Assembly (NCBI RefSeq): GCF_001613005.1
Contig: NZ_BDBN01000061.1
Location: forward strand, 1-62,337
Source: Nocardia nova NBRC 15556
Lineage (GTDB): Bacteria; Actinomycetota; Actinomycetes; Mycobacteriales; Mycobacteriaceae
Direction: 5' to 3'
Length of the DNA: 62,337 bases
Shown here: positions 34,299-42,470 of the stretch, piece by piece
Position numbering within the stretch: position 1 is the first letter of the stretch
Layout of the letters: each line of letters opens with the position of its first letter
Position numbers and translations under genes: made by a program
Notes under the pieces: model-generated
What the model saw: only the letters and a program-made list of their open reading frames with translations
Database searches by the model: none
Told to the model about the DNA's origin: nothing

Positions 34299-34667
34299 AT
34301 GCCCGTCACCGGCCCCGACTTCATCTCACTTCAAACCCGCGACCTCGCCGCTGCACAGGCGTTCTACGAGCAGTACCTCGGCCTCGTCCGTTCACCGGCC
34401 GGCCCACCGCACGCCGTCGTCTTCGAGACGAAGCCGATCGCGTTCGCACTCCGCGACATCGTCCCCGGCACCGATCTCGCGTCCGCGGCCCAACCCGGAA
34501 TCGGCACCGCGATCTGGCTCCACGCCACAGACGTCCAAACCATCCACGACGCTCTGGCCGCCGACGGTCACCCCATCGTCTCCGCACCGATCGACGGCCC
34601 CTTCGGCCGAACCTTCACCTTCGCCGACCCCGACGGCTACCACATCACCCTCCACGACCGCGCTTGA
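34299..34667 (+). CDS. VOC family protein (glyoxalase/bleomycin-resistance fold)
   Basis: A 122-residue single-domain VOC protein: DFISLQTRDLAAAQAFYEQYLGLVR, then TAIWLHATDVQTIHDALAADGHPI and FTFADPDGYHITLHDRA. The C-terminal DPDGYxI is the family metal/substrate strand. Members include fosfomycin, bleomycin and methylglyoxal-handling enzymes; the substrate here is open. ATG at 34299, after AACCTAAGGAGC. Control by the divergent MarR protein is strongly suggested by the twin palindromes. Confidence 0.88.
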   Translation: MPVTGPDFISLQTRDLAAAQAFYEQYLGLVRSPAGPPHAVVFETKPIAFALRDIVPGTDLASAAQPGIGTAIWLHATDVQTIHDALAADGHPIVSAPIDGPFGRTFTFADPDGYHITLHDRA

Positions 34668-34758
34668 CAGGGTTCGTCGGCGAACGATCGCGGTTGCGCC
34701 GGGTTCCCGTGGCCCTCACAGAACTCGTCACGATGGGCCGGGCCGAGAGCATCCGGCG

Positions 34759-35631
34759 TTATGCGGGAGATTTGTTCATGACCGTGAAGGCGAGATTGAG
34801 CAGACCCACCGGCACGAAAATGCCCGCCCACCATTTCAGTGATTTCAGGCATGCGCCCTTGAGCCACGTCTCGCTGCGCCCGTAGACTCCCGCACTCGTT
34901 GCCGCCCAAGCCAATACGAATCCCAGTGTCGCCACATACTGGAGGACGGTCTGAGCGGTGTCGCGGAGCAATATCGCGATGATCGTGAAAACGATGGCGA
35001 CGCAGAAGGCGATCGTCGCGAACTGGGTCGCTCGGACAACCTGGTTCAGCCCTTTCGCGATATCGGTCCGCCGTTCCGTCGCGATCGGTTCGTAGGGTGT
35101 GCGGTCGGAGTCCGCATCGTCCGCGGGCGGCGCCGGATTCCTCAAGCGTGCCTCCTTCACCCGCCGCAGCACCGCCTCGACCTTGTCCGGCAGCAACCGC
35201 ACCACAGCCAAAGGCGGTCTGGCGTAACCCCTCTCGTACAGCAAGGTGGCATCGGCCGGGCGCAGCCTCAGCGCTCCCACGCCGATCTCCGGCCTGTCCA
35301 CGATCTTGTTGCCCCTGGTGAGCGTCTGCCAGCGTTGCAGTTTCACCACCTGGTGCCCGTACCGATATGTGACACGGCGATTGTGGTGGCGACAGCGCAT
35401 CCACTCGCCGGGCACCCAATTGCGGCACGGTCGCCCCTTGCTCGTGCGCGGATAAGCGCATTGAACCGGCCACACCGACCCCCGCAGAAACCAGAGCAGC
35501 ACCGACACGACAGCCACGTAGACCGGAAACAACCCGCCGATCCACAGCGGCCACGGTATCGGCGACACCGAATCGAGTTGCCTGGAAATCCACTGCAAGG
35601 TCGATGGAAGCAGAGACAGATAGTCGTTCAC
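34759..35631 (-). CDS. hypothetical membrane protein with Cys/His cluster
   Basis: A 290-residue protein of unknown family. One membrane helix near the N-terminus (about 28-50), then a possible metal site in CAYPRTSKGRPCRNW followed by WMRCRHHNRR, a soluble middle part with a Pro/Asp-rich stretch (about residue 165), and two or three C-terminal helices (about 200-290). The Cys/Cys/Cys-His-His arrangement looks like a structural zinc site of the kind that reads host-specific or nucleic acid ligands, but no function can be assigned. It is convergent with the VOC gene. Confidence 0.65.
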   Translation of the reverse strand: MNDYLSLLPSTLQWISRQLDSVSPIPWPLWIGGLFPVYVAVVSVLLWFLRGSVWPVQCAYPRTSKGRPCRNWVPGEWMRCRHHNRRVTYRYGHQVVKLQRWQTLTRGNKIVDRPEIGVGALRLRPADATLLYERGYARPPLAVVRLLPDKVEAVLRRVKEARLRNPAPPADDADSDRTPYEPIATERRTDIAKGLNQVVRATQFATIAFCVAIVFTIIAILLRDTAQTVLQYVATLGFVLAWAATSAGVYGRSETWLKGACLKSLKWWAGIFVPVGLLNLAFTVMNKSPA

Positions 35632-35932
35632 CAGCCACCCCCGTCATTCACATGTTTTGTCACGCAACGACTTCGACGATTATTCCTCAGTCGGGTCGGT
35701 GTCGTGGGGCATTCGGGATCGGATCGGCGACAGAGGATGAGCGTCGACGTCCCGGCAGAACTCAGCCCACTCGTCACCACGGCCTGTCCCCCGGACCGCG
35801 GTCACCCTGCGAGGGCCCGGCATCGGCAACCGGTGCGGCGCTGTCGGATTCCTGTTCACCGAACGTCGAGCGCCCCGCGTGCCTCTGCGGCAGAGTGGTT
35901 TCAGGGCGAGGCACCGATCCGGAAGGGCACCG

Positions 35933-36736
35933 ATGACAACTCCGTCGCTCATCTCCGAGTACGCGAACCTGGATGCTCTTCGGATCCGCATCCGGACGCA
36001 CCAGCTCTATTCCGAGGTCGACGACGACGTGAACGCCTCGGTGTTCGATGCATTGCGACTCTCGGGATCCGAGCATCTGATCGATATCGGTTGCGGTACC
36101 GGAGGATTCATTACCCTCCTCGCCGAGCGCGGCCATGCCGGGCGATTGTGCGGTCTCGATGCCTCACCGTCGGCCGCGGCTGCGGCGGCCCGGGTGCCGG
36201 GTGGGGCCGGTGTCCGCGCGACGGCACAGCAGATACCGGCTCCCGACGGAGCGTGGGATTGCCTGACGGCCAGGCACATGCTCTACCACCTCGACGACCC
36301 GTTCGCCGCTCTCCGGGAGTTCCGACGAGTAGTCGGTCCCGGCGGCACGGTATGTGTCGTCGTCAACCATGCCAGAGCGTGCGCACGGACCCGCGACCTC
36401 GTCACGGCAGTCGCCGGCCGCTACGGGTTCCGAGAGCCGCCGGACATGATGAACCACACCGTCAACTCCGACACCGTGCCCGCCATGATGCGGGATGTCT
36501 TCGGCAACGCCGACGTCCGATCGTCCGACAACGCACTGGTCATCCCGGAACCCGAACCCGCGATCCGGTTCGCGGAATCGCTGTTCGCGTTCTCGGGCGT
36601 CACGCCGGCCACGCCCGAATACTCCGAGATCCGTGCCGAGGTGGAATCCGAGTTGCGCGGCTGGTTCGCAGCCAACCCGGGCCGGTCGTGGCGAGATCCG
36701 AAGGGGTACACGGTGACTACGGCGATCCGGGCCTAA
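35933..36736 (+). CDS. class I SAM-dependent methyltransferase
   Basis: A 267-residue methyltransferase: motif I HLIDIGCGTGGFITLLAERG, motif II in RLCGLDASPSA, APDGAWDCLTARHMLYHLDDPFAALREF as motif III/IV, and VVGPGGTVCVV. It is the methyltransf_11 type, small-molecule class; the substrate is unknown. ATG at 35933 after GAAGGGCACCG; the frame continues to 35879 without better evidence. It stands alone between convergent and divergent neighbours. Confidence 0.88.
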   Translation: MTTPSLISEYANLDALRIRIRTHQLYSEVDDDVNASVFDALRLSGSEHLIDIGCGTGGFITLLAERGHAGRLCGLDASPSAAAAAARVPGGAGVRATAQQIPAPDGAWDCLTARHMLYHLDDPFAALREFRRVVGPGGTVCVVVNHARACARTRDLVTAVAGRYGFREPPDMMNHTVNSDTVPAMMRDVFGNADVRSSDNALVIPEPEPAIRFAESLFAFSGVTPATPEYSEIRAEVESELRGWFAANPGRSWRDPKGYTVTTAIRA

Positions 36737-36948
36737 GCGGGTTCAGGCTATGGGCGCCCCGGCTCCGTCAGCTCCATCGGCCCCGCCCCCCGTATGACAG
36801 TCGTGAGGTAGCCGCCGTGGGTGCCCGTTCCGTCTTGTCATCGCCCGCTTCTCGATCGGCGGGGCGATGACTATGGTGCTGTTCCGGCCTTCGTCGTCTG
36901 GGCTATTCCGCCGCTCGCCCGTCCGGGACGGCCAGTCGCGCGACGGGT

Positions 36949-37275
36949 TCAGCCTTCGGTGATTCGACCGCCGACATGGACGGTGTGGCCGTAACCGCCT
37001 TCGGGCTGCTGGGCCAGGAGCGGCGGAACCTGGCGAGAGACCGCCGCCACCGGTTCGGAACGGGTGGTGACGTCGTGTGCGTCCTTATCGCGCCACAGCT
37101 GCGTCAGCCAGATCGTGTCCGGGTCGTCGAATGCGATGTTGATGCTGTAGTGGAGCAGGCCGCTCTCGTCTCCGCCGGCGCGAAATCCGGCGAGGAGCAC
37201 AGCGATCAGTTCGTCACGCCGTCCGGGCTGAGCCTTCATCCGCCCATAGACGCTGAACATGTTCCCACTGGACAT
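36949..37275 (-). CDS. antibiotic biosynthesis monooxygenase (ABM) family protein
   Basis: A 108-residue dimeric ferredoxin-like fold: MFSVYGRMKAQPGRRDELIAVLLAG, then LLHYSINIAFDDPDTIWLTQLWRDKDAHDVTTRSE. The strand/helix pattern and the W/E placement fit ABM quinol or heme-degrading-like enzymes. ATG at 37275 preceded by GAAAGGCG; an ATG five codons later is possible. Role unknown. Confidence 0.85.
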   Translation of the reverse strand: MSSGNMFSVYGRMKAQPGRRDELIAVLLAGFRAGGDESGLLHYSINIAFDDPDTIWLTQLWRDKDAHDVTTRSEPVAAVSRQVPPLLAQQPEGGYGHTVHVGGRITEG

Positions 37276-37602
37276 ACATATCGCCTTTCACCTGCCCACC
37301 CCGCGTCGAGGCTACTCCGCAGCGGCAATCGGCACCTTTCACCAATCCACTGCTACAGCGGTTGGTTTCGCGACGCAGCATGGGCAGACCTACGTCCGGA
37401 GCTCTTCGAGTCACGCCGCCGATCCTCCCGCGATTCATCGCTCGACGACGCCTTGCTTTCGCAGGAAAACCCCGAGCGCGGCACCCCGGATGCCGGAACC
37501 AGCACCAGGAACTGCTCGACCATCCACGACGATGGCGGCGAGCCGGACGTCACCCACATCGGTGACCAGCGACGGCTCCATCATGCGCGTCATAGCCCAC
37601 AC
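37276..37602. other. 327-base gap between ABM and quinone oxidoreductase genes
   Basis: The only candidate coding segment is the 52-residue minus-strand frame at 37435-37593, listed separately. The rest shows no gene, repeat or hairpin that I can support. Confidence 0.4.
37435..37593 (-). CDS. possible 52-residue protein or gene remnant
   Basis: ATG at 37593, ten bases after the quinone oxidoreductase stop on the same strand. The product contains DVGDVRLAAIVVDGRAVPGAG and GIRGAALGVFLRKQGVVER, a protein-like composition, but no family is recognised and no ribosome-binding site is clear. It could be a decayed end of a longer gene. Confidence 0.25.
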   Translation of the reverse strand: MTRMMEPSLVTDVGDVRLAAIVVDGRAVPGAGSGIRGAALGVFLRKQGVVER

Positions 37603-38604
37603 TCAGAGTTTGACGACGATCTTGCCGGTGTGGGTGCTGGATTCCATCAGACGGTGGGCGTCGCGGATGCTGTCGAGACCGTCGAAGACCGCCCCCACGT
37701 GCGGCCGGAAAACACCATCGCGGATGCCGGAGGCAATCCAGTGGTTGATCCGGCGGCGACCGTCGGCGGTGACCGACAGCTCCATGTTCGCGTACCCGAG
37801 AATTCGCAGCGGCCAGTTCATGGGCATCGCCATCGGGCGCTGGTCGAGCCAACCGTAGACGACGACGGTGCCGTTATGCGCTGCGGCCGTGCTCAATTCG
37901 GCCAGGCCCGGTCCGCCGACGGCGTCGAAGATCACCTGCGCGCCGACGCCGTCGGTGATGCGGCGGGTCTCGGCCACGACGTCGGTATCGCCCGAGGCGA
38001 TGACGTGCGCCGCCCCGTTGTCGAGGAGGTATCGACTCTTCTCGCCGGTGCGGGTGACCGCGATGGGGATAGCGCCGATGCGGGCAGCGGTTTGCAGCGC
38101 GGCGATACCGACACCGCTGGACGCCGCGGTGATCAGTACATGGTCACCGGGACGCAGCCCACCGGTTTCGATCAGTCCACCGTATGCGGTGGAGTAGGTC
38201 AGCCAGGTGGCCGCGCCGGTCACCGCGTCGAGGCCTTCCGGGCGCGGCACCACGGACTCCACCGGCAGCACGACCCGCTCGGCGTAGACCCCCGCCGAGC
38301 TCATCTCGATATTCGGGCCCGTCGAAACCTTGTCCCCCACAGCGAATTCGGTGACATCGGCGCCCACCGCCTCGATCACCCCGGAGGATTCGTAGCCGAG
38401 CCGGGATCCCGGAAGCGTCGGCAGATAGTAGTAGGTGCCGGCCCTGAACAAGGCCTCCGCTCGGTTGAGTCCGAGTGCTTCGATGCGGATGAGTACCTCC
38501 CTCGGTCCGGGAGCGGGCAGGTCGAGATTCTCGATGGTCAATACCTCGGGGTCACCGAGTTCGTGGAAGACGACGGTGCGTGCGGAAATCGCGTCGGTTG
38601 TCAT
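37603..38604 (-). CDS. zinc-independent quinone oxidoreductase (MDR superfamily)
   Basis: A 333-residue medium-chain reductase. GroES-like half with ENLDLPAPGPREVLIRIEALGLNRAEALFRAG and GYESSGVIEAVGADV; Rossmann half with HVLITAASSGVGIAALQTAARIGA and FDAVGGPGLAEL. Zinc-binding cysteines are absent, so it is of the QOR/NADPH:quinone reductase kind. It is divergent from an AraC-type gene 100 bases away, which probably controls it. Confidence 0.88.
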   Translation of the reverse strand: MTTDAISARTVVFHELGDPEVLTIENLDLPAPGPREVLIRIEALGLNRAEALFRAGTYYYLPTLPGSRLGYESSGVIEAVGADVTEFAVGDKVSTGPNIEMSSAGVYAERVVLPVESVVPRPEGLDAVTGAATWLTYSTAYGGLIETGGLRPGDHVLITAASSGVGIAALQTAARIGAIPIAVTRTGEKSRYLLDNGAAHVIASGDTDVVAETRRITDGVGAQVIFDAVGGPGLAELSTAAAHNGTVVVYGWLDQRPMAMPMNWPLRILGYANMELSVTADGRRRINHWIASGIRDGVFRPHVGAVFDGLDSIRDAHRLMESSTHTGKIVVKL

Positions 38605-38704
38605 GCCATCGACGATATGTACCGTCGGGGAGATGATCTATGCGTGGAAGTCTCGCGCAAATGTCCGTTCGTCTCGCTGCGCCGTTCGCGGCTACCATGC
38701 GGAT

Positions 38705-39646
38705 ATGGGTTTGGACGTACTCAGCGATGCCGTCGCGACGATGCGAACCGGCCGCCCGCACTCCTCGCGCCAGCACAAGTCGGCTCCGTGGGGAATGCGC
38801 TTCCCCGCGTCCGACGGCACGGGATTCCATGTCGTGTTGCAAGGTTCGGCATGGTTGATCGTCGAGAATCGCGAACCCACTCCGCTCGGCCCCGGCGATA
38901 TCGTCTTCCTGCCGCACGGCCGCGGCCACGCCTTGGCCAGCGATCCGTCCGTACCTTTGCGCGTGGTGAACCCACTGCCCGACGGATCGTGGCCACCACC
39001 CGCGACGGAACCCCACCAACCCGAGGCGCCCAGTACGTTACTGCTCTGCGGCGCATACCAACTCGACCGTCGACGCGCTCACCCCCTGCTCACCGACCTC
39101 CCCGATGTCGTCCATCTGCGCCCACGAGTCGGAGCGCACCGCTCCCTGCGAGCGGCGGTCGAACTACTCGGCACCGAACTCGAGGAGTCCCAGCCCGGTT
39201 CGGACGCGATCATCACGTCCCTGCTCGACACCCTGCTGCTCTACATCCTGCGCGCCTGGTGGTTGGACACCGAGGACGACGGGACCCCGCGTAACGGCTG
39301 GGCCGCCGCATTGGCCGATCGCCCCGTCGCCACCGCCCTCCGCGCCATCCATACCAGCCCCGAAAAGCCGTGGACCGTAGAGGAACTAGGCACCCTCGGC
39401 GGCCTGTCACGCGCCGCCTTCTCCCGCCGCTTCACCGCCACGGTCGGCCGATCCCCACTGGCCTATCTGACCTGGTGGCGCATGACTCTCGCCGGCCGCT
39501 TGCTCCGCTCCGACGACACCCCGTTGCACACTGTGGCCCAGCGAGTCGGCTACACCTCCGAATTCGCCTTCGCCAAGGCCTTCAAGCGCGAGTACAGCAC
39601 TCCCCCGGGACGTTATCGCGCTGCGGCACATCATCTTCCACGGTGA
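38705..39646 (+). CDS. AraC family transcriptional regulator (cupin-containing)
   Basis: A 313-residue regulator. The N-terminal cupin ligand domain has GTGFHVVLQGSAWLIVENREPTPLGPGDIVFLPHGRGHALAS. The C-terminal two-HTH AraC domain begins near residue 205: PWTVEELGTLGGLSRAAFSRRFTATVGRSPLAYLTWWRM and TPLHTVAQRVGYTSEFAFAKAFKREYSTPPGRYR. ATG at 38705; the open frame back to 38435 is antisense to the oxidoreductase. It probably activates the divergent quinone oxidoreductase. Confidence 0.9.
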   Translation: MGLDVLSDAVATMRTGRPHSSRQHKSAPWGMRFPASDGTGFHVVLQGSAWLIVENREPTPLGPGDIVFLPHGRGHALASDPSVPLRVVNPLPDGSWPPPATEPHQPEAPSTLLLCGAYQLDRRRAHPLLTDLPDVVHLRPRVGAHRSLRAAVELLGTELEESQPGSDAIITSLLDTLLLYILRAWWLDTEDDGTPRNGWAAALADRPVATALRAIHTSPEKPWTVEELGTLGGLSRAAFSRRFTATVGRSPLAYLTWWRMTLAGRLLRSDDTPLHTVAQRVGYTSEFAFAKAFKREYSTPPGRYRAAAHHLPR

Positions 39647-39668
39647 GGCGGCAGCTTCACACGTATCG

Positions 39669-40166
39669 CTAGTCGAAGCTGTCGTCCTCGGGAAGTTGCT
39701 GCGCTGCGGAGCGGCGCCGAACGAGCTTTGCGATCGTTCCGGCGACAGCCGCTCCGACCGCACCGCCGACCACCGCGCCTAACAGACTCTGCGGCAACGA
39801 ATCCGATGGCAGGGTGCGCCACAGGAAGACGATCACCCACGCGGCGATCAGCGGATACGTCGTGGCATACGCGATCCGTTTACGCCGCGGCGGGAAGCCT
39901 TTCAGCACGGTCTGCATATCGATGCCGCGCCGCGCGCAATAGCGCAGGAGCAGAAGTGATGTGAGACTGGGCAGCACGAAGATCAGCAGCGATACCCACT
40001 TGGCATCCAACGCTGCGGCGACGATGGCGATGGCGTAACAGCCGTAGATCGTGGCGCACAGCGCGATGGTCGAGCCTCGGTAGAACTCCTCGCGGGCGCG
40101 CTCGTCGCCCCAGGCCGGTTCGTCGGGCGCTAGGAAGATGTCTTCGAATGCAGTGGTTTTGGCCAT
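39669..40166 (-). CDS. hypothetical membrane protein downstream of an XRE regulator
   Basis: A 165-residue protein with four predicted membrane helices (about residues 33-52, 56-75, 95-112 and 120-142), the last glycine/alanine-rich. Charged C-terminus (RRRSAAQQLPEDDSFD). The ATG at 40166 has a perfect GGAGGGGAC leader and lies inside the 3' end of the XRE gene, so the two are coupled. XRE/membrane protein pairs of this sort (compact HTH plus DUF2178-like four-helix protein) are common; function unknown. Confidence 0.75.
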   Translation of the reverse strand: MAKTTAFEDIFLAPDEPAWGDERAREEFYRGSTIALCATIYGCYAIAIVAAALDAKWVSLLIFVLPSLTSLLLLRYCARRGIDMQTVLKGFPPRRKRIAYATTYPLIAAWVIVFLWRTLPSDSLPQSLLGAVVGGAVGAAVAGTIAKLVRRRSAAQQLPEDDSFD

Positions 40167-40384
40167 GTCCCCTCCAGATCCTCGGTCCAGAAAATGTCTT
40201 CCACCGTCGTTCCCAGCGCACGGGCGATCCGCAGCGCGAGATAGACACTCGGCGCGTAGTCGCCTTGTTCGATCGAGATCACGGTCTGCCGGCTGACGCC
40301 TACGGTCGTCGCCAATTGCGCCTGGGTCATCCGGCACTCGCGCCGTCGCTTGCGTACCGGATGTTCCTGCTGATCGCCGACCAC
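40130..40384 (-). CDS. XRE family HTH transcriptional regulator
   Basis: A small DNA-binding protein (84 residues from GTG 40384). It is a single HTH_3 domain: VRKRRRECRMTQAQLATTVGVSRQTVISIEQGDYAPSVYLALRIARALGTTVEDIFW. An ATG at 40411 is in frame, but it falls inside the promoter described at 40393-40421, so the GTG at 40384, eight bases after the -10 element, is favoured as a leaderless start. It overlaps the four-helix membrane protein gene by 37 bases and is probably autoregulated. Confidence 0.85.
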   Translation of the reverse strand: MVGDQQEHPVRKRRRECRMTQAQLATTVGVSRQTVISIEQGDYAPSVYLALRIARALGTTVEDIFWTEDLEGTWPKPLHSKTSS

Positions 40385-40392
40385 GAAACCAA

Positions 40393-40421
40393 TGTTAAGG
40401 ATGTTTGACATCCAATGTCAA
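40393..40421 (-). promoter_or_regulatory. XRE promoter with overlapping operator palindromes
   Basis: Read on the minus strand: TTGACA (40421-40416), 17-base spacer, TTAACA (40398-40393), then 8 bases to the GTG. Two palindromes overlap it: TTGACAT-TGG-ATGTCAA (40405-40421, perfect 7-base arms) and GGATGT-CAA-ACATCC (40399-40413, minus-strand reading). The half-site GACAT/ATGTC recurs, as expected for an XRE operator. Confidence 0.65.
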
Positions 40422-40573
40422 GGAAACTTGTCTTTTCCCGGAGCGTTCGCGGCCCGCACGACCGCGATATCGGCTCGGACACCGTCCGGATTTGGTGGGA
40501 CGTGGCCCGGTTGATCGATCCGCTCTACGACCCGGATCCGGAATTGGCCCAGCCCGCGCTGCGGATCGCTTAG
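40415..40573 (+). CDS. possible 52-residue protein, divergent to XRE gene
   Basis: ATG 40415 to TAG 40573. The product ends TVRIWWDVARLIDPLYDPDPELAQ plus a few residues, and looks protein-like. No family is recognised and no ribosome-binding site is seen. It could be a remnant of a longer gene. Confidence 0.3.
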   Translation: MSRKLVFSRSVRGPHDRDIGSDTVRIWWDVARLIDPLYDPDPELAQPALRIA

Positions 40574-40651
40574 GCAGTGCCCGACCGCGACCATCGATGG
40601 CAAGGGGACAGCCGCAGCGGTCGAGTCGGGCACGCCGCCAATCCAGCCGCC

Positions 40652-41578
40652 TCAGGCGAGCGACTGGTCCAACGGCGTCGCGTGGACGAAGTCGACAACC
40701 ACTGCAGCGAGTTCTTCGCCCTTGTCCTCCTGGAGGAAATGCCCGGCCGAGGTGATGGTCACCGGTGAATGCGCTGCGGCGCCAGGGATTTTCGACGACA
40801 GCACCTTGTCCCCGCCGCGCGTGATCGGATCCGAGTCCGAGAAGGCACACAGGAACGGCCGCTCGAACGTCTCCAGGACTGCCCACGCGGCCCGGTTCGC
40901 GGGGGCGGCAGGATCCTCGGGACTGGTCGGAACCAGGAGCGGGAACTGGCGAGCGCCCTGCTTGTAGGTGTCGTCGGGGAAGGGAGCGTCGTAGGCAGCG
41001 ATCACCTCGGGAGAGAGATCGGTCAGGCACGCGCCGTTGACGATCTTCCCCGCTCGGAAGTCGGGTGTGTCCTGGCTGAAGCGCTGCCATGCGAGGAACG
41101 CGTCGCCGGGATGGCGATCACCGGTCGGCAGGAATGTATTCGCGGCGACAACGCGCGCGAAGCGATCGGGATGTTCTCCGACCAGACGTAGCCCGATCAA
41201 TCCACCCCAGTCCTGGCATACGAGGGTGATCCGGTCGAGGCCGATGGCTTCGATCGCCGCCCAGGTCCAGTCGACGTGTGCTTGATAGGTGTAGTCCCCA
41301 CGGTCCGCCGGCTTGTCGCTACGGCCGAAGCCGACGAGGTCGATCGCGATCGCACGCAGCCCGGCCGCCACCAGCACGGGGATCATCCGCCGATACAGGT
41401 ACGACCACGACGGTTCGCCGTGCAGCAGCAGCACGACCTCACCGGCGGGCGAGCCCTCGTCCAGGTAGTGCATCCGCAGCGTGGTCCCGTCACCCGCGGG
41501 CACCTCGACGTAATGCGGTTCGAACGGAAAGTCGGGCAGCCCCGTGAAGCGTTCGTCGGGCGTTCTCAATATCCGCAT
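40652..41578 (-). CDS. haloalkane dehalogenase, subfamily HLD-I
   Basis: A 308-residue alpha/beta hydrolase that replaces halogen on short alkanes by hydroxyl. HGEPSWSYLYRRM (53-65) and the nucleophile D123 with the halide-binding W124 in VCQDWGGLIGLR match the DhlA/HLD-I type. GFGRSDKP, YDAPFPDDTYKQGARQFPLL (cap domain end), an acid in FSDSDPITRG and the catalytic His in AGHFLQEDKGEE complete the set. ATG at 41578. Same strand as the oxidase-like gene 22 bases upstream, so one operon is likely. The natural substrate may not be a haloalkane. Confidence 0.85.
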   Translation of the reverse strand: MRILRTPDERFTGLPDFPFEPHYVEVPAGDGTTLRMHYLDEGSPAGEVVLLLHGEPSWSYLYRRMIPVLVAAGLRAIAIDLVGFGRSDKPADRGDYTYQAHVDWTWAAIEAIGLDRITLVCQDWGGLIGLRLVGEHPDRFARVVAANTFLPTGDRHPGDAFLAWQRFSQDTPDFRAGKIVNGACLTDLSPEVIAAYDAPFPDDTYKQGARQFPLLVPTSPEDPAAPANRAAWAVLETFERPFLCAFSDSDPITRGGDKVLSSKIPGAAAHSPVTITSAGHFLQEDKGEELAAVVVDFVHATPLDQSLA

Positions 41579-41600
41579 GGCCCAATCCCTTTCGTCGAAA

Positions 41601-42044
41601 CTAGCCGCCGTTGCTGTACACCCGAGTCGGTTCGACCAGGACCGCCGCACGGCGCTCCGCCGCCATCACGCGGTCGTACTCGTCCCAGTCGTCGTGCTCA
41701 CCGCCGGCGGCCGTGAACACATCACGCAGAAGCCGTCGCAATCCCTCGGCCTCGATCCACGGCTGCGGATCGTCGGGACCCACGATCTGAGCGCACCCCT
41801 CCACTGTCGCCCATGCCCAGCCCTGCCGGAACGTGGCGCTGACCTGCGGGCGAGCGCGAAGATTCGCGAGCTTGACTTTGCCGTAGGTAACGAAACCAAG
41901 AACCGGCTCCCCCGTCGAAGGATGAGCCAACAGCCCGACGTTGACCAGCGTGGACTGAATAGTCTCGTCGGATCTGAGAGTGGAGACGACGGCGAGCCCC
42001 TTCTCGGCGCGACCGAGCTCCACCGCCTGTTCCAGTGTGGTCAT
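41601..42044 (-). CDS. pyridoxamine 5'-phosphate oxidase-fold flavin/F420-binding protein
   Basis: A 147-residue split-barrel protein: GLAVVSTLRSDETIQSTLVNVGLLAHPSTGEPVLGFVTYGKVKLANLRARPQVSATFR, then VEGCAQIVGPDD and a C-terminal MAAERRAAVLVEPTRVYSNGG. In actinobacteria such proteins (F420-dependent or TIGR03618/03668 types) reduce or bind F420 or FMN. ATG at 42044 follows CGGGAGATGTG. It is probably co-transcribed with the dehalogenase that follows. Confidence 0.85.
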   Translation of the reverse strand: MTTLEQAVELGRAEKGLAVVSTLRSDETIQSTLVNVGLLAHPSTGEPVLGFVTYGKVKLANLRARPQVSATFRQGWAWATVEGCAQIVGPDDPQPWIEAEGLRRLLRDVFTAAGGEHDDWDEYDRVMAAERRAAVLVEPTRVYSNGG

Positions 42045-42173
42045 CACATCTCCCGTGGTTGAGTGCTCCGATCCTCGCACGGCCCATTGTGCGCCCGCCG
42101 AATAGCGCGAATGGTGGCGACTTCACGAAGTTGGGCTGCAACTCGCATCGCGCGATGTCGACTGGGCGTCGGG

Positions 42174-42241
42174 GCCGAATTTTTCGTGCAAACCTCGACG
42201 AGAATGCGAGAAAACTGCAAAATTCGGCGAGGTTTGCACGA
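42174..42241. repeat. two interleaved inverted repeats
   Basis: Arms A (GCCGAATTTT, 42174-42183) and A' (AAAATTCGGC, 42219-42228) are perfect inverses; so are B (TCGTGCAAACCTCG, 42184-42197) and B' (CGAGGTTTGCACGA, 42228-42241). They occur in the order A-B-A'-B', not nested. In RNA this order could fold as a pseudoknot or as two alternative hairpins; as DNA it equals two oppositely oriented, circularly permuted copies of one 23-24 base unit. It lies 130 bases upstream of the oxidase-fold gene. Confidence 0.8.
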
Positions 42242-42330
42242 TCAGTACACATCCCCGCACGCCGGTCGATGCTGGATGCTGTGGATTAAGGGCACGACCA
42301 CTTCTTCGTGCGCGTCACGGCCTCGCGGAC

Positions 42331-42470
42331 GTAGCGCGGTGGCGCGGGGTGTGACGGGGTGTAGCGCGGTGCCGCGGGTGTAGCGCGGTGACGCGCGGTC
42401 TGGCGCGGTGACGCGCGGTCTGGCGCGGTGACGCGCGGTCTGGCGCGGTGCCGCACGGTCTGGCGGTGAC
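42331..42470. repeat. GC-rich tandem repeat, 20-base unit
   Basis: A 20-base unit TGGCGCGGTGACGCGCGGTC occurs from 42381 in about four consecutive copies (first with TA for TG, fourth with CCGCACGGTC), with degenerate copies before (42331, 42361) and after. It has no protein-coding support and is not a CRISPR array, since it has no spacers. Confidence 0.75.

Noticed and set aside
36976..39294. 772-codon plus-strand frame
   Set aside because: It spans the ABM, quinone oxidoreductase and AraC loci in antisense or wrong frame and shows no family motif.
42331..42470. Possible CRISPR array
   Set aside because: The units abut each other with no spacers, and no cas gene is present.
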